Assembly: GCA_023406985.1 (NCBI GenBank)
Contig: JAEXTK010000094.1
Span: forward strand, 1 to 13,586
Direction of reading: 5' to 3'
Origin: Spirochaetota bacterium
GTDB lineage: Bacteria; Spirochaetota; Spirochaetia; Treponematales; Breznakiellaceae
DNA: 13,586 nt
Shown: positions 1-6,457 of the stretch, one piece after another
How positions within the stretch are numbered: the first letter of the stretch is position 1
Layout: the number at the start of each line of letters is the position of its first letter
The notes under the pieces: generated by a model
Seen by the model: only the letters and a program-made list of their open reading frames with translations
Database searches by the model: none
Told to the model about the DNA's origin: nothing
Program-made: the position numbers and the translations under genes

Positions 1-12
1 AAGGAATTGAGT

Positions 13-279
13 ATGGAGACGCGGGACAAGTTCGACCGTGTGCTGTCCGGAGTCATCGAACCCCAATCGGAGCTCAGCATCGGAGCGCTCGGACTGGTGA
101 AGAAATTCAGCTCCCACAAAAACGAGAAGACCGTCGTAGTCCACCTGGACGTCAAGAAGCAGGATTACCAATGCCCGGCGTGCTTCGCCGTAGACCAGTT
201 CGTGATCGACCGCCTGGAGCGCGACATCCGCGCCGCCCTGGAGAAGGAATTCCCGCTCTGGACGATCACGTTCGCCTGA
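13..279 (+). CDS. MIP18/DUF59-like small protein (putative Fe-S assembly or carrier domain)
   Basis: An 88-residue protein. The segment IEPQSELSIGALGLV (about residues 15-29) matches the family pattern in which a D/E-P-E-like motif is followed by a few residues and LGLV. A CPAC segment (Cys54, Cys57) sits where MIP18/DUF59 and PaaD-like proteins carry their conserved cysteine region. The domain fills the whole protein, as is usual for stand-alone members. Family members act in maturation of iron-sulfur proteins; that role is inferred here from weak similarity. The ATG at 13 is chosen because AAGGA at 1-5 lies 7 bases upstream; a TTG at 7 is in frame but sits too close to that site. The gene appears monocistronic within the window, and its promoter lies outside. 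Two cysteines in a CxxC, instead of the usual single reactive Cys, are slightly unusual. Confidence 0.6.
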   Translation: METRDKFDRVLSGVIEPQSELSIGALGLVKKFSSHKNEKTVVVHLDVKKQDYQCPACFAVDQFVIDRLERDIRAALEKEFPLWTITFA

Positions 280-298
280 AACGGACGGCCGCTGGCGC

Positions 299-327
299 CC
301 GGCGGCGTTCAAGTCCTCTCCGCCGGA
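299..327 (+). other. Inverted near-copy of the tRNA-Leu 3' end inside a small hairpin
   Basis: Bases 307-327 match the last 21 bases of the neighbouring tRNA-Leu gene at 19 of 21 positions, including 13 identical bases in a row (GTTCAAGTCCTCT). The copy lies on the opposite strand to the intact tRNA. CCGGCGG (299-305) can pair with CCGCCGG (320-326), leaving a 14-base loop. There is no matching 5' half of a tRNA upstream, so it is a fragment and not a gene. It could be a remnant of a duplicated tRNA end, or an attachment-site scar. Confidence 0.5.
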
Positions 328-362
328 ATAAAAAGTTAAGGCCCGTCCTTCGGACGGGCCTT
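327..362 (-). terminator. Intrinsic terminator of tRNA-Leu
   Basis: Bases 338-348 and 352-362 form a perfect 11-base-pair GC-rich stem with a 3-base loop. Read on the - strand, the hairpin is followed by AACTTTTTATT, a U-rich tail, so it fits termination of the tRNA transcript. On the + strand the downstream sequence is not T-rich, so any function for the upstream MIP18-like gene would be weaker. Confidence 0.8.
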
Positions 363-370
363 CATCAATC

Positions 371-452
371 TGCGGCGAAGAGGACTTGAACCTCCATGCC
401 TCTCGGCACTAGCACCTCAAGCTAGCGTGTCTACCAATTCCACCATCGCCGC
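371..452 (-). tRNA. tRNA-Leu (anticodon GAG)
   Basis: An 82-base class II tRNA. Acceptor halves GCGGCGA and TCGCCGC pair over 7 bases, with discriminator A at 371. The D-loop region has TGGTAGACACG. The anticodon stem CTAGC/GCTAG encloses the loop TTGAGGT, giving anticodon GAG at 416-418, which reads CUC and CUU. A long variable arm (TGCC-GAGA-GGCA) and the T-arm GGAGG-TTCAAGT-CCTCT complete the fold. The CCA end is not encoded, because the bases after the discriminator read GAT. The gene stands alone, with its own promoter and terminator. Confidence 0.96.
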
Positions 453-468
453 GTGAAATCGTGAGTGC

Positions 469-497
469 ATCATACGAATTCGGCCCCTCAATGTCAA
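469..497 (-). promoter_or_regulatory. Sigma-70 promoter of tRNA-Leu
   Basis: On the - strand, TTGACA (492-497) is separated by exactly 17 bases from TATGAT (469-474). This is a perfect -35 box and a 5-of-6 -10 box. The mature tRNA begins 16 bases downstream of the -10 box, leaving a short leader for RNase P to remove. Confidence 0.88.
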
Positions 498-584
498 CTG
501 GTTTTCGGGCGATTTTCGGAACGGAAGGCGCTCGGCAAGGAAACCCTACATGTACCTATTTTCCCTGTCGATGATAGAAGAACC

Positions 585-3383
585 ATGAGTCGAATGAGAA
601 AGTCCGTCTTGACGGCCACGGTCCTCGCCTTCGCGGCGTTCACCACGTTCATGTCCTGCGGTTCCACGCCCGCGGCGGCCCCGAAACAGGAACCGATCGC
701 ACAAGATGACGTTTGGTCCGTCCTCGAGAAGGGCGAGAGCGGTAAGGCCCGCGCGTTTTTCCAGGGGAAAACCGACGTCAACGCGACGGACGCCAAGGGC
801 CGGACGCCGCTCCACATCGCGGCCGAACGAGGAGACGCCGCATTGGTATCTTTCTTCATCGCCAGCGGGACCCGCGTGGAGACGGCGGATGCCTCGGGAC
901 GCACGGCCATGGAAATCGCCTGCGCCAAGGGCGACGGCACCGTTGCGTCGATTTTGAGCGCGGCGGGAGCCGATATCTTCCGCGTCGGCACCCAGGGGAA
1001 GAGCCCCGCACAATACGCCCTCGATAAGGGGAAGGACCTCGTCGCCGCCATAGCGAACAAGGCCACCGTGAATGCCGCGGACGCCGAGGGGAGGACCTTG
1101 CTCTACCACGCGGCCCTGCGGGGAGACCTCGCCGCGGTGGAGGTCATACTCGAGGCCGGCGCCGTAGCTTCCGCCCGAGCCAAAGACGGGAAGACGCCCC
1201 TCGACGCGGCCTATACCCGGCCGGATTCCCGGAGCCACGCGGAAGTGGCCGAGCGCCTCATACGGGCCAACTCCTATTCGGACGACCCCGCCTTCACGTA
1301 TTTCCCCACCGCCGTGCGGAGTTCCAATTTCGACCTGCGGTTGGAGGACGGCCTGACGCCGCTCCACTATGCCGCGCGCGGGAACCATACGGGTTTCATC
1401 GAATTCATGATCGAGCGCGGGGCCGACGTCAACGCGAAAAGCTCGTCGGGAGCGCCCCCGCTCCACGAAGCGGTCCGCTTCGGCAGCATCGGCGCGGCCA
1501 AGCTCCTCATCGCCGCCGGCGCGCAGGTGAATGACCGCGACGCGAAGGGCAATGCGGCCCTCCACCTCGTGATGCCGCCTGCATCCCGCATGGAGGGGCT
1601 GAAGCTCCTCCTCGACAACCGCGCCAATCCCAACGTCAAGGATACCCATGGCGATTCGCCTCTCCATGTCGCCGCGGCCATGAACCTGGGCGACGCCTAC
1701 CTGACGCTCCTCATCGAAGGCGGAGCCGACCCGAATGTCCGCAACATCGACGGAAGGACGCCGATACATATCGCCGTGGAGCGCGGCAGGCCTTCCTATA
1801 TCCCCCTCCTGCTCAACAGCAAGGCGGATATCTTCGCGGCCGACAACTCGGGACGCACTCCCTTCGATTTGGCGCTCGCGATGAAGGGGGCGGTTCTCGA
1901 CGCGATAGTGACGAACGCGACGGTCCTTACGAGCGACAGCGCCGGCAATACCCCGCTCCTCGTCGCGGTAGCGGCGCGCGCGGAGCCCTCGACGGTCGCC
2001 CTCATCCTGGACCGCAAGGGTGACGTCAACGCCCGCAACAAGGCGGGGGATACGGCCCTGCATAGCGCGGTCCGCAACAATCAGCGCGAAGTGGGCGAAC
2101 TCCTTATTTCCCGCGGTGCCGATATCTTCGCCACCAACTCCGAAGGCATGAGCCCCTTGCATCTCGCCGCGGTCTTCCCCGGCGGCTTCTTGGCGTGGAT
2201 GGTCAATTCCACCACCATTTCAGCCCGCGACGGACTCGGCAACAGCATCCTCCATTACGTCGCCGAGTGGAAACTCGATGCGGCGGTTCCCTTGATCGCG
2301 AAACGCGGCGCCGATATCGAGGCGCGCAACGGAATGAAGGAGACGCCGCTCTTCACCGCCGTGAAGGCGGATTCGCCCAAAACGGTGGCTGCCCTCGTCG
2401 CGGAAGGCGCCTCCATGGCGAGCCGCGACGCCGCGGGAAATACGCCGCTCCATGCCGCCGTCCGATGGAACGCGCTCAATGTCGCGAGCGGCTTACTCTC
2501 GCTCGGAGCGGATGTCGACGCCCGGAACCTGGGTGGCAAGGCCCCGCTCCACGAGTCGGCCAGGCTCGGCCTTAAGGATATGACGATGGTCCTGCTCGCC
2601 GCGGGCGCGCCTATGGAAGCGCGGGACCTCTCCGGGGCGACTCCGCTCATGGAGGCGGTCGCCGTCGGCAACTCCGCGACGACCGAGCTTTTGGTGGAAG
2701 AAGGGGCGGACCCGACCGCGCGCAACGTACGCGGCGACACGCCGCTCCACGTCGCGGTAGCAACCGGTAGGAGGGGTACGGCCACCCTCCTCCTCGCGCG
2801 CGGCGTTTCCATCCACGCGCGGAATGCGGCGGGAGTCACGCCGTTCAAGGCCGCGCTCGCCTCGGGGCCCGCCATGACCCAGACCCTTCTCACCAAGGAC
2901 CGTCTGGACATCGCGGACGACGAGGGGCGCTCTCCGTTGCACATCGCCGTCATGGAAGGCGCCGACGCGAATACCATCGGCGTCATCGCGGCCCTCGGCG
3001 CCCGTCTTTCGGCCACCGATTCGGCGGGCAAAACCCCGCTCCGCATCGCGGTGGAGGGAGGAAAAGAGGCGCAGGTGCGCGCCCTCGTGCGCGCGGGCGC
3101 CGACCTCTTCACGCCGGCTTCCGATGGCCAATCGCCGGTGACCTTCGCCCTCACTTCGCGGACCGAGGCTATCCGCTGGCTCTGCGAAGGCGCGACCATC
3201 GGGAAGGCCGATAGCGTCGGGAATACGGCCTTGCACTTCGCGGCCTATAAGGGCGACGTCAACGCCGTAAAGCTGCTGCTGGAGCTCGGAGCCGACAAGA
3301 AAGCCCGCAACGTCGCCGGCGAAACGCCGGCCGATCTCGCAAAGCGCTGGGGAAAAAAGGAAAACGAGACGTTGCTTCGTTAG
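585..3383 (+). CDS. Large ankyrin-repeat lipoprotein
   Basis: A 932-residue protein. Residues 1-25 are a lipoprotein signal: basic start (MSRMRK), a hydrophobic stretch, then TFMSC with the acylated Cys at 25, matching the relaxed spirochaetal lipobox. After a short linker, about 26 consecutive ankyrin repeats of 31-34 residues run from about residue 69 to the C-terminus, each recognisable by xGxTPLHxA and GADxxAR. A roughly 22-residue non-repeat insertion lies between repeats 5 and 6. Such solenoids bind other proteins; the partner is unknown. The lipobox predicts anchoring to a membrane, periplasmic or surface-exposed. The ATG at 585 is preferred because AGAAG lies 4 bases upstream and the signal peptide begins here; an in-frame ATG at 465 would prepend 40 residues, put the signal in the interior and overlap the tRNA promoter. 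ATG 594 is possible. No convincing promoter is seen at 453-584. The function call is only structural. Confidence 0.9.
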   Translation: MSRMRKSVLTATVLAFAAFTTFMSCGSTPAAAPKQEPIAQDDVWSVLEKGESGKARAFFQGKTDVNATDAKGRTPLHIAAERGDAALVSFFIASGTRVETADASGRTAMEIACAKGDGTVASILSAAGADIFRVGTQGKSPAQYALDKGKDLVAAIANKATVNAADAEGRTLLYHAALRGDLAAVEVILEAGAVASARAKDGKTPLDAAYTRPDSRSHAEVAERLIRANSYSDDPAFTYFPTAVRSSNFDLRLEDGLTPLHYAARGNHTGFIEFMIERGADVNAKSSSGAPPLHEAVRFGSIGAAKLLIAAGAQVNDRDAKGNAALHLVMPPASRMEGLKLLLDNRANPNVKDTHGDSPLHVAAAMNLGDAYLTLLIEGGADPNVRNIDGRTPIHIAVERGRPSYIPLLLNSKADIFAADNSGRTPFDLALAMKGAVLDAIVTNATVLTSDSAGNTPLLVAVAARAEPSTVALILDRKGDVNARNKAGDTALHSAVRNNQREVGELLISRGADIFATNSEGMSPLHLAAVFPGGFLAWMVNSTTISARDGLGNSILHYVAEWKLDAAVPLIAKRGADIEARNGMKETPLFTAVKADSPKTVAALVAEGASMASRDAAGNTPLHAAVRWNALNVASGLLSLGADVDARNLGGKAPLHESARLGLKDMTMVLLAAGAPMEARDLSGATPLMEAVAVGNSATTELLVEEGADPTARNVRGDTPLHVAVATGRRGTATLLLARGVSIHARNAAGVTPFKAALASGPAMTQTLLTKDRLDIADDEGRSPLHIAVMEGADANTIGVIAALGARLSATDSAGKTPLRIAVEGGKEAQVRALVRAGADLFTPASDGQSPVTFALTSRTEAIRWLCEGATIGKADSVGNTALHFAAYKGDVNAVKLLLELGADKKARNVAGETPADLAKRWGKKENETLLR

Positions 3384-4361
3384 TTACCGGCTCATCGCGG
3401 CGAAGGCTGAAAGATGGGCTTTCGCCGCCGCGTTCCATCGCGCGAGGTCGCTGCCGTAGTACCGCTCATCCACCGGGTATGTGCGGCCGCCGATGCGCGT
3501 ACGGATCCATTCGTCGCCGCGCCTGAGCGCCTTCGCGAGGGCCCGCGGCAAACCGCCCTCCGCCGGAGGATCGAAGGCGACGGCCTCCGCCAGGCCCGCT
3601 TCGCGGAGCCACGCGTCCCGCTCGTAGGGTTTCTCCCCCGTCGCGATCGCATAATCCGCGAATCGTTCGGCCCGGCCCTTTTCGCCGGCCCTCCCCCACA
3701 GCGCATGCAGCTCCGCTTCCACCCTATCGACATCCGCGAAGGGCCTGCGCGCGTAGGTAGCGAGGTACTTGTAGATCATCCTGGCGGCGGCCATGAAGCG
3801 GTCGCGGTTGACCGCCCGCCGGTACGGACTCAGGAGCCGGGGATCTTCCCATATCTCGACCAGCAGATCGGGCCGCCTGAGCGCGGGCGCATGGCCGAGG
3901 GGCGGAACGGGATCGACATCGGCGAAGGCGTTCTTGGGATCGAGCGTTCCGGAGAAATTGGCGTGGGCCCAGGTATCCGCGTAGGCGTGGAGCGCGATGC
4001 CGATGCGATAGGGATCGCGCGACCTGAGCGCGGCGATGAGGAGTCCCTTGGCCGTCGGACTCCCGGGCGTCACGACCAGGGCACCGGCCTCCCCGTCCAC
4101 CCGGAGGCGCGACGCCTCGGCCCTGACGCCCGGGATGAAGTGGCAGGCGAGGCGGATCGCGCGCGTAGGCGCGTCGTCGGACGTCCCGAAACTCTGCGTC
4201 GCGATCACTTCATCCCGGCCGACCGGCCCTTCAAGCGGAATCGGGTACGTACGATCGTCGGTGAGCTGGGAGGAGTAGGCGATCGTCCACGCTTCGCCGG
4301 CGTCCAGGCCCGCCTTGCGCGCCAAGAAGAGGACGATCCAGTAGTGGAATTCCAGGTTCAT
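3384..4361 (-). CDS. DUF6765-like protein with phospholipase-C-type HxxxDxxxH motif
   Basis: A 325-residue protein without signal peptide or membrane segment. The N-terminus EFHYW, an ALTDD-like pair (Asp35-Asp36 in QLTDDRTY), ACHFIPG (His74) and IALHAYADTWAHANFSG (His125, Asp129, His133) match my memory of the DUF6765 family. HxxxDxxxH is also the metal-ligand pattern of zinc-dependent phospholipase C and S1/P1-type nucleases, so a metal site is plausible; the substrate is unknown. The ATG overlaps the stop of the upstream ABC gene (ATGA), which points to translational coupling and a shared transcript. Whether it works with the exporter is an inference from this overlap only. Its TAA stop abuts the stop of the convergent ankyrin gene with no base between. 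The family call is moderate, the motif itself certain. Confidence 0.7.
   Translation of the reverse strand: MNLEFHYWIVLFLARKAGLDAGEAWTIAYSSQLTDDRTYPIPLEGPVGRDEVIATQSFGTSDDAPTRAIRLACHFIPGVRAEASRLRVDGEAGALVVTPGSPTAKGLLIAALRSRDPYRIGIALHAYADTWAHANFSGTLDPKNAFADVDPVPPLGHAPALRRPDLLVEIWEDPRLLSPYRRAVNRDRFMAAARMIYKYLATYARRPFADVDRVEAELHALWGRAGEKGRAERFADYAIATGEKPYERDAWLREAGLAEAVAFDPPAEGGLPRALAKALRRGDEWIRTRIGGRTYPVDERYYGSDLARWNAAAKAHLSAFAAMSR
3397..3428. other. Hairpin just after the ankyrin stop, inside the convergent gene
   Basis: GCGGCGAAGGC (3397-3407) and GCTTTCGCCGC (3418-3428) pair over 11 positions with one G-U pair and a 10-base loop. It begins 14 bases after the ankyrin stop codon. There is no T-run on either side, so it is not a standard intrinsic terminator. 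It also lies within the coding sequence of the convergent gene. It may stabilise or block the 3' end of the ankyrin message. Confidence 0.4.
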
Positions 4362-6457
4362 CCGGCCGCCCGCTCGTATTGGAGCCGATAGAGCCTCGCG
4401 TAGAGGCCGTCCCGCGCGATGAGCTCATCGTGCGTCCCCTCTTCGATCAGGGCGCCCCCGGAAAGTACGAGGATCTTGTCCGCGTGCTTGATCGTGGAGA
4501 GCCGGTGGGCGATGACGATGGACGTCCTCCCCGCGAGGATACGCGCGAGGCCGAGCTGGATGAGCCGCTCGGTCTCCGTATCGATCGAACTCGTGGCCTC
4601 GTCCAGGATGACGATACGCGGGTCGTGCGCCACGACGCGCGCGAAGCTGATCAGTTGCCGTTGTCCCGAGGATACGTTCGTGGCCCCCTCGGACAGCACC
4701 GTCCGATAGCCGTCCGGTAGCCTCGATATGAACTCGTGGGCGTGTACGGCCCGGGCCGCGGCCTCCACCTCCTCGTCGCTCAGGGGAAGTCCCAGCCTGA
4801 TGTTATCCGCGACGGTACCCGCGAAGAGGAAGACCTCTTGGAGCACCGGCAGCACGGACCTTCTGAGCTCATCCAACGGCAGATCCTGGATGGGTATGCC
4901 GTCCAGGCGAATGACGCCCGCGTCGACGTCCCAGAGGCGCGCGAGCAGGTTGGTCACGGTGGTTTTTCCCGCCCCCGTGTAGCCGACGACCGCGACCATC
5001 TGGCCCGGCTCCACCCGGAAGCTCAAATCCTTGAGCACGTCCTCTCCCGCTTTGTAGCCGAAACGTACGCGGTCGAATTCGATGTGGCCGCGCGCGGGGC
5101 CCGGAAGCGAACGCCTGCCGTCATCGCGTATCCGTTCATCCGCGTCCATGAACGCGAAGACCCGCTCGCCGCCCGCCATGGCCGACTGCAGGAGCGTGTA
5201 CTTCTCGGCGATGTCCGCGACCGGCGAATAGAACATGTGGACGAGATTGATGAAGGCGATCAGGACGCCGAGGGTGAGGGAAAGGTCCAAGGCCATGGCG
5301 GCGCCCGTCACGATGACCGCGGCGGTCGTGAGCGTGGACAGGAATTCCACCACGGGGCGGAAGGACGCGATCACGTACATTTCGCCGAGATTCGCGTTCA
5401 GGAGTTCCGTGTTCCGCTCGCCGAATTCTTCCGAACTCGTCCTCTCACGCGCGAATAGCTGGACGACCTGGATGCCCGCGAGCCGTTCGGCGAGATAGGC
5501 GTTTACCCGGGATGAGGCTATCCGCTGCCGCCTGAAGGCGTCGCGCGCCTTGAGGCGGCTCACCGCCGTCACGATAGCCACGGGCGGCAAGGTCAAGAGC
5601 GTGATGAGGGCGAGATGCGGGGAAAGGAAAAAGAGCATCACGAGCACGCCGACCATCACGGACAAATCCTTGAGGAAGGCGACGAGTACCGACGTGAAGA
5701 ACTCGTTGATGGTCTCGACGTCGCCGGTAAGCCGCGTGACGATACGGCCGACCGGATGGCGCGAGAGGAAGGCGAGGGACTGCGAGGAGGTCCGTTCGAA
5801 AAGCGCGAGCCGGATATCCTTCATCACCTTCTGGCCGATGAGGGTCGTCGACCAGGTCTGGGCAAAGGTGGCCGCGAGCACCACGAGTAGGATCGCGAAA
5901 AAGAACACCACCGCGATCCGTATGCGGTCAAGATCCCCGTTCCGGATGATCCTCCGCTCATCGCGCGTCAGCGAGGACAAATCATCCTTGCGGAGGGCCG
6001 CCGATGCGCCGTCCGTCGTGAACAGCTCCGGATGCGCGCCGACGACCGCCGCGCCGTCCTTGAGCGGGAACGCGTACCAGGGGGCGGCATCGAGCGCCCC
6101 GAGCGCCACGAGGTCCCGCTCCTGCGCGCCGGTCATCTTGAAAGCCCGGGCCTTCGGCACGAAGACCCATCGATCCAGCCGTATCGCGCGCGTATCGGCG
6201 GCCAGGGCGGCGGCGGCCTTTCCCGCATCTCCTTCCGCCTTTTCTAGATCAAGGCGGTAGTAGCTCGCGAGGATCGCGTCGTCGAGAACCCGTTGGACGA
6301 GGACCGGCAGCCAAAGTTCCCCCACGGTAGAGACCGCGAGGGCGAGGAAGGCGGTGACCATGAGTTTCCGGTACGGACGGAGGTAGGAAAGGATGCGGGC
6401 TACGATGCGGGAATCATAGCCTTTGACGGCGCTTTCCGTTTCAAAGTATTCAGCCAT
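4358..6457 (-). CDS. ABC exporter subunit (MdlB-like, catalytically competent half) with extracytoplasmic insertion
   Basis: A 699-residue fused membrane/ATPase half-transporter of the type IV exporter fold. Six membrane segments lie near residues 31-53, 180-199, 258-277, 281-299, 366-387 and 392-412. The ATPase domain has Walker A GYTGAGKTT (492-500), Q-loop Gln540, signature NVSSGQ (594-599, the usual LSGGQ altered), Walker B VILDE with catalytic Glu620, and H-loop His651. It is about 100 residues longer than the usual half-transporter: the loop between the first and second membrane segments (about residues 68-178) carries an inserted, mostly polar domain facing outward. It pairs with the upstream gene, whose stop it overlaps by 8 bases (ATGGCTGA); GAGG in that gene lies 6 bases before the ATG. 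This is the pattern of heterodimeric exporters such as TM287/288 and MdlAB. The substrate cannot be told from sequence. Confidence 0.92.
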   Translation of the reverse strand: MAEYFETESAVKGYDSRIVARILSYLRPYRKLMVTAFLALAVSTVGELWLPVLVQRVLDDAILASYYRLDLEKAEGDAGKAAAALAADTRAIRLDRWVFVPKARAFKMTGAQERDLVALGALDAAPWYAFPLKDGAAVVGAHPELFTTDGASAALRKDDLSSLTRDERRIIRNGDLDRIRIAVVFFFAILLVVLAATFAQTWSTTLIGQKVMKDIRLALFERTSSQSLAFLSRHPVGRIVTRLTGDVETINEFFTSVLVAFLKDLSVMVGVLVMLFFLSPHLALITLLTLPPVAIVTAVSRLKARDAFRRQRIASSRVNAYLAERLAGIQVVQLFARERTSSEEFGERNTELLNANLGEMYVIASFRPVVEFLSTLTTAAVIVTGAAMALDLSLTLGVLIAFINLVHMFYSPVADIAEKYTLLQSAMAGGERVFAFMDADERIRDDGRRSLPGPARGHIEFDRVRFGYKAGEDVLKDLSFRVEPGQMVAVVGYTGAGKTTVTNLLARLWDVDAGVIRLDGIPIQDLPLDELRRSVLPVLQEVFLFAGTVADNIRLGLPLSDEEVEAAARAVHAHEFISRLPDGYRTVLSEGATNVSSGQRQLISFARVVAHDPRIVILDEATSSIDTETERLIQLGLARILAGRTSIVIAHRLSTIKHADKILVLSGGALIEEGTHDELIARDGLYARLYRLQYERAAG

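Noticed and set aside
299..327. A second complete tRNA on the + strand
   Set aside because: Only the last 21 bases resemble a tRNA. The T-stem does not pair and no D-arm or anticodon arm is present upstream.
465..584. A 40-residue N-terminal extension of the ankyrin protein from ATG 465
   Set aside because: It would bury the signal peptide, overlaps the tRNA-Leu promoter and has no ribosome site.
546..2162. A 538-residue open frame on the - strand opposite the ankyrin gene, and another at 2255-3199
   Set aside because: Composition is Arg/Gly- or Ala/Ser-rich without any domain. The opposite frame has clear ankyrin repeats and a lipoprotein signal. Long antisense frames are expected in GC-rich, repeat-coding DNA.
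585..3383. The ankyrin region as a CRISPR-like or tandem DNA repeat array
   Set aside because: Periodicity is about 99 bases in frame, with diverged DNA and conserved protein motifs, which is what ankyrin coding repeats produce.
3414..4391. A 325-residue open frame on the + strand opposite the DUF6765-like gene, and similar + frames opposite the ABC genes and recN
   Set aside because: They are shadows of strongly supported genes, have no family features and no ribosome sites, and show biased Arg-rich translations.
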